The position numbers and the translations under genes were made by a program. This document shows positions 23,593 to 32,977 of a stretch of DNA of 64,000 nt, one piece after another. Origin of the DNA: JBAXBF01 sp034429745 (GTDB taxonomy: Bacteria; Chloroflexota; Anaerolineae; Anaerolineales; DRKV01); NCBI GenBank assembly GCA_034429745.1, contig DAOUFY010000108.1:7847-71846 (forward strand). The letters are read 5' to 3'. The notes under the pieces are model-generated. The model did no database searches. It was not told the origin of the DNA and saw only the letters and a program-made list of their open reading frames with translations. Every line of letters starts with the position of its first letter. Position 1 is the stretch's first letter.

Positions 23593-25089
23593 ATGGAGAT
23601 TTACCGCGAGACGAACGGGAAATATAATCATCCGCAGCAAGCTGCATTAGCGGTTGTTGGGGGGGGAATTGCAGGTTTGGCAGCAGCTTATTATGCCATG
23701 CGTTACAGCCGAGAAAACCATCTGCCCTTGCGAGTGATGCTGTTTGAAGCGGAGGCAAGGTTTGGCGGAAAGATTGTTACAGAACGCGTGGCTCATGATG
23801 GCGGGCATTTTATCATTGAAGGCGGACCAGATACTTTTTTGGCGACGAAGCCGGGCGGCGTTGCGTTATGCAAAGATCTAAACTTGTCTGAGAGACTGCA
23901 AGGCACAAACCCCAATCAAAGAAATACGTACGTACTTCACAGAGGAAAGCTGCTGCCTTTGCCGGATGGGCTAGCCCTGATGATTCCGGCGGATATACCA
24001 TCAGTGCTGCGCTCGCAGCTGCTGACATGGGGAGAGAAAATACGGATGGGGGCGGATTTTCTATTGCCGCCGCGAAACGGAAATGAGGATGAAAGCTTGG
24101 GCGCATTTATCAGCCGCCGTTTGGGACGAGCTGCCTATGAAAATTTGATTGAACCACTAATGTCCGGCATTTATGCCGGGGATGGTGATCAGCTTAGCTT
24201 AGCTGCAACTTTTCCTACCTTGCGCGATTTGGAAAGAAAGTACGGTTCTTTAGCGCGCGGCGCGTTGAAAATGCGCAAAGCTATGGGGAGCAACCAAAAG
24301 TCAGGCTGGCGTTCTTCTTTTTTAACCCCCTTGACAGGGCTTGGCGAAATTATAGAAACTTTGGTGCAGGAGCTTTCTCGCTTAGGTGCAGAGCTTTACC
24401 CAAGTTCTCGCGTTATTAGCATTGAACGGGGAAAAAGCACTGGCAGAGGCGGTTTTATCTTAACCGTTGAGCCTAACAAAGCATTTTCTGTGGATGGATT
24501 GATTTTGGCGGCTAATGCTTTTCAAAGCGGACAGCTGCTGAAAACGCTGAATGCTGAGCTAAGTGAGCTGCTGCAAAGTATTCCATACACATCAACGGCG
24601 ACGATCTCTTTAGCTTATCGGGCGGACGATTTGCCGCGCCCTTTAGATGGCTATGGGTATGTCATACCGCGTCGCGAGAAACGGCGGGCGCTTGCCTGCA
24701 CATGGACAAGCACTAAATTTCCGCATCGCGCTCCGCCGGGTTATGTCCTGCTACGTGTGTTTGCCGGCAGAGCCGGTGAAGAAGCTGAGCTGCCAGATAG
24801 TGAAGACGCCTTGCTTGAGATCGCAAAAGAGGAACTGCGTTTATCTTTGAAGATCACCGCTGAGCCGCTGCTTCATAAGGTTTTTTATTGGGAAAAAGCT
24901 ATGCCACAATATAATCTTGGACACTTGATGAAATTGCAGCGCATTGACGCGATCCTGCAAAGCGAATCAGCACTTGCCTTGGCTGGCAATGGTTACCGCG
25001 GCATAGGCATTCCCGATTGCATTGTCTCAGGGGAACAGGCGGTAAATAGGGTGATGAGCAGTATAAAGGAGAAGGTTTATGAAGATTGA
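23593..25089 (+). CDS. hemY: protoporphyrinogen/coproporphyrinogen oxidase
   Basis: An FAD-dependent oxidase of 498 aa that removes six electrons from a porphyrinogen. The N-terminal Rossmann motif is AVVGGGIAGLAAAYYAM, followed by EAEARFGGKI. The C-terminal FAD-contact region is LALAGNGYRGIGIPDCIVSGE. In diderms the substrate is protoporphyrinogen IX; in Actinobacteria and Firmicutes homologs act on coproporphyrinogen III. Which applies here depends on whether hemF/hemN and hemH or hemQ occur elsewhere in the genome. AAGGATA precedes the ATG. It overlaps hemL by 11 bp. Confidence 0.93.
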   Translation: MEIYRETNGKYNHPQQAALAVVGGGIAGLAAAYYAMRYSRENHLPLRVMLFEAEARFGGKIVTERVAHDGGHFIIEGGPDTFLATKPGGVALCKDLNLSERLQGTNPNQRNTYVLHRGKLLPLPDGLALMIPADIPSVLRSQLLTWGEKIRMGADFLLPPRNGNEDESLGAFISRRLGRAAYENLIEPLMSGIYAGDGDQLSLAATFPTLRDLERKYGSLARGALKMRKAMGSNQKSGWRSSFLTPLTGLGEIIETLVQELSRLGAELYPSSRVISIERGKSTGRGGFILTVEPNKAFSVDGLILAANAFQSGQLLKTLNAELSELLQSIPYTSTATISLAYRADDLPRPLDGYGYVIPRREKRRALACTWTSTKFPHRAPPGYVLLRVFAGRAGEEAELPDSEDALLEIAKEELRLSLKITAEPLLHKVFYWEKAMPQYNLGHLMKLQRIDAILQSESALALAGNGYRGIGIPDCIVSGEQAVNRVMSSIKEKVYED

Positions 25090-26365
25090 GCGATCGGAAC
25101 AGTATTATAAAAAAGCACAAACGTTATTTCCGGGCGGTGTGAATTCACCGGTGCGCGCCTTTCGTGCCGTAGGTGGACAGCCGCTGTTCATAGAACGCGG
25201 TACAGGAGTGCATCTCTATGATGTGGATGGAAATCGTTATATTGATTATGTGCTTTCGTGGGGTCCGCTTATCGCCGGACATGCTCACCCGGCAGTTGTA
25301 GAGGCATTGGTGCAAGCTGCAGCAAAAGGCACTTCTTATGGAGCACCCTGCCCATTGGAGGTTGAGCTTGCATTAAAAATCCAATCTTTTATGCCTAACC
25401 TTGAAATGCTGCGCTTTGTCAATTCGGGCACTGAAGCGACGATGTCGGCATTGCGGTTGGCGCGGGCTTATACCGGACGCGATAAAATCATCAAGTTTGA
25501 GGGCTGCTATCATGGTCATGCGGATATGCTGTTGGTGCAAGCAGGATCTGGGGTGGCTACACTAGGCCTGCCGGATTCACCTGGTGTTCCTCATGATATA
25601 ACCAAGAATACGTTGGTTGCTAGGTATAATGACTTGGAATCGGTGCAGGTGCTGTTTGAGGCTTATCCGCATCAAGTTGCGGCAGTAATTGTTGAGCCGG
25701 TAGCTGGAAATATGGGCGTTGTGCCGCCGCTCTCGGACTTTTTAGACGGGCTGCAGCAGCTTGCCCATCAATATGAGGCGTTGTTGATCTTTGATGAGGT
25801 AATGACAGGCTTTCGGGTTCATCCAGGGGGAGCGCAAGCTTTGTATGGAGTTCAACCTGACTTAACCACTTTAGGCAAAGTAATTGGAGGCGGGCTGCCC
25901 GTAGGCGCTTATGGCGGGAAACGCGAGATTATGGAACTTGTAGCACCGGCTGGGGCGATGTATCAGGCCGGAACATTATCTGGTAATCCATTGGCTATGA
26001 GTGCCGGCTTGGCAACATTAAGTCTGCTGGAAGAACGAGCAGTGTGGGATGAGATGGAGAAACGCGCTCAACAATTAGAAGAAGGTATTGCTTTAGCTGC
26101 CCAAAAAGCTGGAATTCCTATTCAGCAAACTCGAGTAGGCACAATGTTCACAACGTTTTTCATGGAAGCAGAGCCACGTGATTGGGCAAGTGTGAAAACA
26201 GCAAATCGGGAAAGGTACGCTGCCTATTTCCGCAACATGCTGGAGAATGGAGTGTATTTAGCACCCTCGCAGTTTGAAGCTGGATTTCTTTCAATCCTGC
26301 ATGATGAGGAAGTGATAAATCAGACAATTGCTGCTGTGGAAAAAAGCTTCAAGGAACTTGCGTGA
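25079..26365 (+). CDS. hemL: glutamate-1-semialdehyde 2,1-aminomutase
   Basis: PLP enzyme that makes 5-aminolevulinate from the HemA product. The 428-aa length is normal. Motifs: FPGGVNSPVRAFRAVGGQP at the N terminus, FVNSGTEATMSALRLAR, EPVAGNMGVV, and the PLP-binding Lys in TTLGKVIGGGLPVGAYGG near residue 266. An AAGGAGAAGG site lies inside the end of hemY. It completes the C5 route with hemA and ends the cluster. Confidence 0.97.
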   Translation: MKIERSEQYYKKAQTLFPGGVNSPVRAFRAVGGQPLFIERGTGVHLYDVDGNRYIDYVLSWGPLIAGHAHPAVVEALVQAAAKGTSYGAPCPLEVELALKIQSFMPNLEMLRFVNSGTEATMSALRLARAYTGRDKIIKFEGCYHGHADMLLVQAGSGVATLGLPDSPGVPHDITKNTLVARYNDLESVQVLFEAYPHQVAAVIVEPVAGNMGVVPPLSDFLDGLQQLAHQYEALLIFDEVMTGFRVHPGGAQALYGVQPDLTTLGKVIGGGLPVGAYGGKREIMELVAPAGAMYQAGTLSGNPLAMSAGLATLSLLEERAVWDEMEKRAQQLEEGIALAAQKAGIPIQQTRVGTMFTTFFMEAEPRDWASVKTANRERYAAYFRNMLENGVYLAPSQFEAGFLSILHDEEVINQTIAAVEKSFKELA

Positions 26366-26390
26366 AAAGGCTATTGCCTCATCCCTTACT

Positions 26391-26421
26391 TCTTTTTTCT
26401 GCTTGAACAGAGGAAAAAAGA
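26391..26421 (+). terminator. AT-rich hairpin after hemL
   Basis: TCTTTTTTC (26391-26399) pairs with GAAAAAAGA (26413-26421). It is rich in A-T pairs and lacks a following T-run, so it is a weak terminator candidate for the heme operon. Confidence 0.35.
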
Positions 26422-26518
26422 GAGCGCAATGACGCAAACCTAATGAAAGAAGGTGGCGGAAGGGTTCATTTGAAAAAAGTTTCTGATAAAAAGGATAGAT
26501 AATTTATCTTAATTGTTG

Positions 26519-26569
26519 TATAATTAATGTAATTTTTTAACTACATATTAAGAGGCAGGGGATTGCCTA
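26519..26569 (+). promoter_or_regulatory. -10 box and ribosome-site hairpin ahead of the CheB-CheR gene
   Basis: TATAAT lies at 26519-26524 without a recognisable -35. Just before the ATG, AGGCA (26553-26557) can pair with TGCCT (26564-26568), presenting the Shine-Dalgarno-like GGGGA in the loop. A local structure holding the ribosome site open or closed is plausible but untested. Confidence 0.45.
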
Positions 26570-29500
26570 ATGGATGATGATCAGAATATTGCTTTTCATA
26601 TTGTAGGTATTGGAGCCTCAGCAGGGGGATTAGAAGCGTTAGAGAAATTTTTCAGCCATGTACCCGAGAACAGCGACTTAGCGTTTGTTGTAGTACAGCA
26701 CCTTTCGCCGGATTATAAAAGCTTAATGGGAGAGCTGCTTTCAAAATGGACTCCGCTTCCTATACATGTGGCACAGGATGGGATGGAATTACAGCCCAAC
26801 CATGTATATTTAATACCGCGCAATAAAAACCTCACGGTTTTTCATCAAAAATTGTTTTTAGCTGAACGCGATCAGGATCAGCTTAATTTGCCGATCGATA
26901 TATTTCTTCAATCAATGGCTGAAGATTTAGGGGAAAAAGCGATCGCTGTCATCCTTTCTGGAACAGGCAGTGATGGAACGCGCGGCATTCGTTTTATTAA
27001 AGAACAAGGGGGAATGGTAATGGCGCAGGACCCGAAAACGGCAAAGTTTGACGGTATGCCCCGCAGTGCTATTTCAACTCAGCTCGTAGATTATATTCTG
27101 CCTCCCGAGCAAATGCCGCGTGAAATATTGAATTATGTTCAGCACCCTTGTTTGACGGGGGATTCCTCTTTAAGGGTGGTATTGTCCGGCGATGAGGATA
27201 CGCTTTCGAAAATTTTTGCACTTCTGCGCAGCCAAAGTGGGGTGGATTTTACATATTACAAGCAGAATACGATGGTACGCCGCATTGAACGACGGATGAG
27301 TATCAATCAGATAAAAAAGATAGGAGATTATCTGCATTACTTATATGAAAACCCGATAGAATTGAACCTGTTGTTTAAGGAGTTGTTAATCGGTGTTACT
27401 GGGTTTTTCCGAGATCCAGAAGCATTTGATGTGATCAGGAAAAGAGTATTGCCTCAAATTTTTGAAGGCAAGGATCGCGGTGATCAAATTCGCGTTTGGG
27501 TGGCAGGCTGCTCTACGGGAGAAGAAGCATATTCGCTGGCGATTCTGCTGAGTGATTATATGGAAAAGACCGCGAAATTCCTTGATGTGAAAGTATTTGC
27601 TACCGATTTAGATAAAGATGCATTGGAACAAGCCGGCAAAGGAATATATTCAGAAAGCATTGTTGCAGATATACCAAAGGAATATTTTCACAATTACTTT
27701 GTACGGCGCGGCGATAGCTATGAAATATTGCGCCGGGTACGCGAGATGGTGATTTTTGCTCAGCAAAATATCATTGATGACCCGCCTTTTTCAAAGATTG
27801 ACTTAATTTCCTGCCGAAATGTGCTGATTTATTTGCAGCCTGTGCTCCAAAAGAAAGTGCTTGATGCGTTTCAGTTCTCGCTTAATCCAGGAGGTTTTCT
27901 GTTTTTGGGAACAAGTGAAACCGTTGGGGATATGGGGGACTTTTTTACGAGTTTTGATAATAAATGGAAGATATATCAATATAAAGGTGGTTTGCGCGGG
28001 CATTTGAACGGCAGTGTTATTGCACGTACGATGGGGGACTATCCTTCGACGCGCTTAGCGCCGTACCGCCGCGGCCGTTTTGGTGATGGAAAACTAGTCG
28101 GCGAGGATATGTATCGCTACCTCATTGAGATGTTTTTACCTCCTACTGTTATTATTGATGAGCAAAGGCAGCTATTGCATGCTTTTGGCAATGTGGATCA
28201 ATTTTTGCAGGTACCTTCAGGTGGACGAGTAAGTTTGGATTTGTTAAAGATGGTTCGCGAGGGCTTATCTATTCCTTTAAGCACAGCTATCCATAAAGTG
28301 CTTAAAGACGATCAAGAAGATATTTTGTATAAAAATGTTGCCTTAAGTGAAAAACTGGTCTCTTCCTCTGGGGAAGAGGAAACAGAGGTAACGTGGATTG
28401 ATATTTTTGTGAAACCTCTACGCGACCCCGTAACGAAGCAAAAGCAAATTCTTGTTCAGTTTCGCAAAGCACAAACTCAGGAGGAATTATCAAAACACGT
28501 CGAAACTTTTGATGCAGATGTGAACGCGCTGCAGCGGATTGCTGATCTGGAGCAGGAATTGCAGTTCACCCGCGAATCGCTTCAGGCTACTGTTGAGGAA
28601 TTGGAAACTTCCAATGAGGAGCTGCAAGCGACTAATGAGGAATTGTTGGCTGCGAATGAGGAACTGCAGAGCACCAATGAAGAGCTGCAATCCGTCAACG
28701 AAGAATTGGTTACTGTGAATGCAGAATATCAAGCGAAGATCCAGGAATTGATGGACTTAAACGCTGATCTAAATAACCTGTTCAGCAGTACAGATGTTGG
28801 CACCATCTTCCTTGATCGCTTCCTGCGTATTCGTCGTTTTACTCCGGCAGTGCAGCATGAGATTCATCTACTGGAGCAGGATATTGGCCGCCCGTTGGCA
28901 CATATTTCGCATAACTTCGTTGGCATTGATCTTGCTTACGAGGCTCAAAGTGTTATTAAGAGTTTATCCGTGAGAGAGATTGAGGTGCAGAGTGTTCAAA
29001 AGCGCTGGTACCTTATAAAATTCCACCCCTACTATACGCTGGATAGGAGACCGGATGGAGTGGTAATTTCACTGGTGGATATCACTGATCTAAAGGCTAG
29101 CGACGAGCAGGCTATGATGCTTTCTGCTGCGCTTGAACAAAGCCCCTTGTTGAAATTATTAATTAAATTAGATGGCAAGATCATGTATATTAACCCGCGA
29201 GTGAGAGAAATAACCTCTTATGTGCCAAAAGAAGTACTTGGGTTGTCATGGGAAGAATTTTTGCTCAACCGGTTGAAGGTGAAAGCGGATGAACAGAATG
29301 CTCATGCCTTATTACAAGAAATTCAAAAAGCTTTTATAAGTGGTGGAATTTGGAAAGGAGATTTATTATACACCAACAAACAGGGGCAGCAATTTTGGGG
29401 TTATTCAATTTTCAGCACCATTTACGGAAAAGAAAGGCAGCCACTGTGTTACTTATGGATGATTGAGGATATCACCGATCGTAAAAAAGTGGAAGAGGAA

Positions 29501-30268
29501 TTGCAGCAATCGGAAGCGAAATATGCCAAGCTGTTTTCAGAGATGACGCAAGGTGTGGTGTACCAAGATCAGGATGGGAAGATCATCTCTTTCAATCCGG
29601 CTGCGTTGGAGATTCTGGGATTATCTGAAGATGAGATATTGGGGCGCACCTCGTATGATCCGCGTTGGCAAGCGACTCATGAAGATGGCTCTGACTTTCC
29701 TGGCGATGAGCATCCGGCGATGATTGCCTTACAAAGCGGTAAAGATATCCGCGATATTGTGATGGGTGTTTTCAATCCCAAGGATAATCAGCATCATTGG
29801 ATTTATGTCAGTTCTATGCCGCAATTCCGCCCAGGTGAAGATCGTCCATATCAAGTGATTTCCACTTTCACAGATGTAACGGCGTTATTTAAGGCGCAGA
29901 AGTCATTGAAAGAATTGAAAGAGCAACTGCTGGCGGTATTGGATACTTTTGAACTTCCCTTATGGATTGTAAATGACGAAGGGCAGATACAAATATGCAA
30001 TAAGAGCGCTTGCAGGACGTTTTTTGCTGGTCAGCAAGAGAGAGATATAGCAAACTGCATTGCATTCAATAAGTCAATAATCGAGTTGATTCCAGCCGAA
30101 GGGCGTGAGGCATTTAACCGCTGTTTGCAGCAAGCATTACGGGGCGAGCCTTCTCAGTTATTGTTGCAAGGTCAAGGAATATCGTTGTTGTTTAAGCCTT
30201 TAATAACTTTTCAGGCTGCTGAGGCAAGCAGTGTGTTGATTGTAGGACAGGAACAGGGAAAAGAGTAA
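26570..30268 (+). CDS. CheB-CheR fusion with coiled coil and PAS domains
   Basis: A 1232-aa signalling protein. Residues 1-190 are a CheB methylesterase domain with the Ser of GIGASAGGLEAL, the His of VVQHLS and the Asp of SGTGSDGTRG. Residues 215-470 are a CheR methyltransferase with VWVAGCSTGEEAYSLA and ISCRNVLIYL. Residues 650-730 are a coiled coil of NEELQATNEEL-type heptads. Three or four PAS domains fill 735-1225. There is no kinase domain. Such fusions usually work with sensor kinases and not with chemoreceptor arrays. The histidine kinase 30 bp downstream is the likely partner. Confidence 0.93.
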   Translation: MDDDQNIAFHIVGIGASAGGLEALEKFFSHVPENSDLAFVVVQHLSPDYKSLMGELLSKWTPLPIHVAQDGMELQPNHVYLIPRNKNLTVFHQKLFLAERDQDQLNLPIDIFLQSMAEDLGEKAIAVILSGTGSDGTRGIRFIKEQGGMVMAQDPKTAKFDGMPRSAISTQLVDYILPPEQMPREILNYVQHPCLTGDSSLRVVLSGDEDTLSKIFALLRSQSGVDFTYYKQNTMVRRIERRMSINQIKKIGDYLHYLYENPIELNLLFKELLIGVTGFFRDPEAFDVIRKRVLPQIFEGKDRGDQIRVWVAGCSTGEEAYSLAILLSDYMEKTAKFLDVKVFATDLDKDALEQAGKGIYSESIVADIPKEYFHNYFVRRGDSYEILRRVREMVIFAQQNIIDDPPFSKIDLISCRNVLIYLQPVLQKKVLDAFQFSLNPGGFLFLGTSETVGDMGDFFTSFDNKWKIYQYKGGLRGHLNGSVIARTMGDYPSTRLAPYRRGRFGDGKLVGEDMYRYLIEMFLPPTVIIDEQRQLLHAFGNVDQFLQVPSGGRVSLDLLKMVREGLSIPLSTAIHKVLKDDQEDILYKNVALSEKLVSSSGEEETEVTWIDIFVKPLRDPVTKQKQILVQFRKAQTQEELSKHVETFDADVNALQRIADLEQELQFTRESLQATVEELETSNEELQATNEELLAANEELQSTNEELQSVNEELVTVNAEYQAKIQELMDLNADLNNLFSSTDVGTIFLDRFLRIRRFTPAVQHEIHLLEQDIGRPLAHISHNFVGIDLAYEAQSVIKSLSVREIEVQSVQKRWYLIKFHPYYTLDRRPDGVVISLVDITDLKASDEQAMMLSAALEQSPLLKLLIKLDGKIMYINPRVREITSYVPKEVLGLSWEEFLLNRLKVKADEQNAHALLQEIQKAFISGGIWKGDLLYTNKQGQQFWGYSIFSTIYGKERQPLCYLWMIEDITDRKKVEEELQQSEAKYAKLFSEMTQGVVYQDQDGKIISFNPAALEILGLSEDEILGRTSYDPRWQATHEDGSDFPGDEHPAMIALQSGKDIRDIVMGVFNPKDNQHHWIYVSSMPQFRPGEDRPYQVISTFTDVTALFKAQKSLKELKEQLLAVLDTFELPLWIVNDEGQIQICNKSACRTFFAGQQERDIANCIAFNKSIIELIPAEGREAFNRCLQQALRGEPSQLLLQGQGISLLFKPLITFQAAEASSVLIVGQEQGKE

Positions 30269-30298
30269 TACAGGAAAACGTGTGTTAAGGAGAATGAA

Positions 30299-32128
30299 AT
30301 GGAGAGGGAAGGCAATTTGGATGATTTGAATGAATTGCGCCAACTGGCTGAACGCAAGGTCAAATCCGAAATTGACGTAAAAGGTGTAGAGACCATCGAG
30401 GATGCGCGCGTATTGCTGCATGAATTGCAGATTCATCAAATAGAACTGGAGATGCAAAATGAAGAATTGCGCACCACACGGCAGATGTTGGAGGAAGAAC
30501 GCAACAAATACGCGGATTTGTATGATTTTGCACCGATAAGCTATTTTACTTTAAACCCAGAGGGGATTATTCTCGAGATAAATTTAAATGGTTCGATGTT
30601 GTTGGGCAGGGAACGCAGGTATCTCATCTCAAAACCTTTCGTGTCTTATTTGGCGAACGAATCTCATCAAGTGTTTTTCCAAGCTTTGCACAATGCAGCA
30701 GCAACAAATGAACCTCAAACATGTGAAGTGATCCTACGTGAAGCTTCTTCTCAATACCCAACATCGAAGCCATCGTTGGGTGAGAAAGTATTTTTGCAAT
30801 TGAAAATTTCTCCATACTTTAGTAAGGAAGCAGAAAGATTTGCGTTGCGCTGTGCTGCAACAGATATCAGCTTGCTAAAGCAGGCTCAAATAAAAGTGGA
30901 ATATGAATCCCGCGTTAATGAAGCCTTGGCAAAGTTGGCAGGAGGAATACTGGTCTCAGATTCTATCAATACTCTAGCTGATGAGGTGCTCAAAATAGCC
31001 CTCAGTCTAACGGACAGCTGCTATGGATTTGTAAGTTACATTGACCAAGAAAAAGGAGTGATGATCGCACCAACTTTAACCAAAGAAATATGGGCTACCT
31101 GCAATATACCCCAAAAACAATTTGTATTTGATAAATATGGTGGGCTATGGGGATGGGTAGCAAAGAACAAAGCACCTTTGTTAACTAATCAACCGGCCGC
31201 CGATCCGCGTTCTGGGGGTGTGCCGGATGGCCATGTTCCCATTCATCGCTTTCTGGGGGTGCCGGTTGTGGCAGGTGATCAATTGTTAGGCATCATCGCC
31301 GTTGCCAATGCTAATCGGGAGTATCAAGTTCAAGATCAGGATACGTTAGGTAGAGTGGCGGATCTATATGCTGTTGCTATACAGCAGTTCCGTGCGGCTG
31401 ACTTGTTGAAAAAGCGCACGCAAGAACTTATCCGCTCTAATCAAGAATTGGAAGAATTTGCTTATGTAGCTTCTCATGATTTGCAGGAGCCCCTGCGGAA
31501 AATACGCAGTTTCACCGAATTGCTGCAGAAGCAGCTATACGTTAATATAGATGAGCGTTCGCGTAAGTATATGGATTATGTTGTGGATGCTGCTCAGAGA
31601 ATGCAATTGTTGATCAACGACCTGCTGGAGTACTCTCGTTTAGGAAGACTCGAAATAACCTATAAATCGGTGGATATGGAAGCCTTGTTTAACAAATTGA
31701 TTTCAGACCTATCACATTTGATTGAGGAAAGCGGCGCAGTCATTACCCATGATCCGTTGCCGCAGATAAAAGCCAACCCGATACAGATGGAACGTTTGCT
31801 GCAAAATTTACTGACGAATGCCTTAAAGTTCCGTACAAGTGAACCGCCGCGGATTTACGTTACAGCCCATCAACAACAGGTTGAGGCAGCGCAAGGTGAT
31901 GTCAATGAATGGGTATTTTCTGTCAAAGATAACGGAATTGGCATTCATCCGGATTATCATGAGCGGATCTTTCAACTCTTTCAACGATTGCATTCGCGGG
32001 AGGAATACTCGGGCAGCGGAATGGGGCTGGCAATTTGCAAAAAAATTGTTGAAAAACATGGGGGAAAGATTTGGGTTGAATCGCAAGAGGGTAAGGGGTC
32101 AACCTTTTACTTTACTATTCCCGCCTAA
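30299..32128 (+). CDS. cytoplasmic PAS-GAF sensor histidine kinase
   Basis: A 609-aa soluble kinase. Residues 1-60 form a helical lead (HELQIHQIELEMQNEELR) often paired with PAS signalling proteins. A PAS domain occupies about 65-195 and a GAF domain 205-365 (FLGVPVVAGDQLLGIIAVAN). The HisKA phospho-site is EEFAYVASHDLQEPLRKIRSF near 385, of the phytochrome-like subclass. HATPase motifs are NLLTNALKFR, DNGIGI and SGSGMGLAICKKIVE. GGAG lies six bases before the ATG. Probably cotranscribed with the CheB-CheR fusion. No output regulator is adjacent. Confidence 0.93.
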   Translation: MEREGNLDDLNELRQLAERKVKSEIDVKGVETIEDARVLLHELQIHQIELEMQNEELRTTRQMLEEERNKYADLYDFAPISYFTLNPEGIILEINLNGSMLLGRERRYLISKPFVSYLANESHQVFFQALHNAAATNEPQTCEVILREASSQYPTSKPSLGEKVFLQLKISPYFSKEAERFALRCAATDISLLKQAQIKVEYESRVNEALAKLAGGILVSDSINTLADEVLKIALSLTDSCYGFVSYIDQEKGVMIAPTLTKEIWATCNIPQKQFVFDKYGGLWGWVAKNKAPLLTNQPAADPRSGGVPDGHVPIHRFLGVPVVAGDQLLGIIAVANANREYQVQDQDTLGRVADLYAVAIQQFRAADLLKKRTQELIRSNQELEEFAYVASHDLQEPLRKIRSFTELLQKQLYVNIDERSRKYMDYVVDAAQRMQLLINDLLEYSRLGRLEITYKSVDMEALFNKLISDLSHLIEESGAVITHDPLPQIKANPIQMERLLQNLLTNALKFRTSEPPRIYVTAHQQQVEAAQGDVNEWVFSVKDNGIGIHPDYHERIFQLFQRLHSREEYSGSGMGLAICKKIVEKHGGKIWVESQEGKGSTFYFTIPA

Positions 32129-32296
32129 TGATCTATAAATAAGACTTATCGTACTTTTTAACAAATTCTTATCTTAGCCTTCTGAAAATTGAGTTAAAAT
32201 CGGGTGTATGGCAATCCACTTCTAATCAATCTGGAGTATAGCAGTAGAGGTGGTGAAGCCGGATATATTTTTGATTAAAGGGGTAAACTGTTTACT

Positions 32297-32977
32297 ATGA
32301 GGAAAAATAAACGATTGCTTTGCATTTTATCTATGCTTTTGATCACTTCGATGATGCTTGCTGCTTGTCAGGGACAACCGACTGCCGATGCCTCTAAAAT
32401 AATTGGAAAAGAATTGTATTCAGATGATTTTTCAAATGAGAAAAGCGGCTGGCAGGTGGTGAATACTGATCAAGGAGTTTTAGGGTATGAAGACGGCGCC
32501 TACCGTATGTTTTTGAATGTACCGGCGTTCACGTCGTTTGTGGGGGCTCAAAAGGCTTTCAACGATGTAGAAATAGAAGTAGATGTAACCAAGACGGCTG
32601 GACCTGATGAGAGCGTATATGGAGTATTATGCCGCCAAGTAGATGAAGGTAATTTTTACCTCTTTGTCATCAGCAGCGCCGGGTATTATGGCATCGGCAA
32701 GGTGTTTGAAGGCAAAGGAGTAACCTTTTTAGGGAGCGAAAAATCAGATATGCTGTTAGCCAGCGATGCTATTAAAAAGGGGAATGAAACCAATCATCTC
32801 AAGGTTGTATGTGCCCAAAACACGCTTTCGATGGCAGTCAATGGCAAGCAGCTGCTTTCGGTGCAAGATACAGATATTGAAAGCGGTGATATTGGTTTTA
32901 TTGTAAAAACATTTGATAAACCCGGCATTGATGTAAAGTTTGACAACTTGGTTGTGCGATTGCCTAGTGAGCCATGA
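32297..32977 (+). CDS. lipoprotein with a beta-sandwich (DUF1080/LamG-like) domain
   Basis: A 226-aa lipoprotein: the signal peptide ends in the lipobox LAAC at residue 24. The mature part starts ELYSDDFSNEKSGWQV and ends PGIDVKFDNLVVRLP, the edges of a concanavalin-like fold seen in many Chloroflexota lipoproteins. Ligand unknown, though carbohydrate binding is common for this fold. The stop overlaps the mtaB start by 4 bp, an odd coupling of a surface lipoprotein with a tRNA-modifying enzyme. Confidence 0.82.
   Translation: MRKNKRLLCILSMLLITSMMLAACQGQPTADASKIIGKELYSDDFSNEKSGWQVVNTDQGVLGYEDGAYRMFLNVPAFTSFVGAQKAFNDVEIEVDVTKTAGPDESVYGVLCRQVDEGNFYLFVISSAGYYGIGKVFEGKGVTFLGSEKSDMLLASDAIKKGNETNHLKVVCAQNTLSMAVNGKQLLSVQDTDIESGDIGFIVKTFDKPGIDVKFDNLVVRLPSEP

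Noticed and set aside
28560..28760. Tandem DNA repeat in the CheB-CheR gene
   Set aside because: The repeated GAGGAA/AATGAG pattern encodes coiled-coil heptads, common to this protein family, and is not a mobile or CRISPR repeat.
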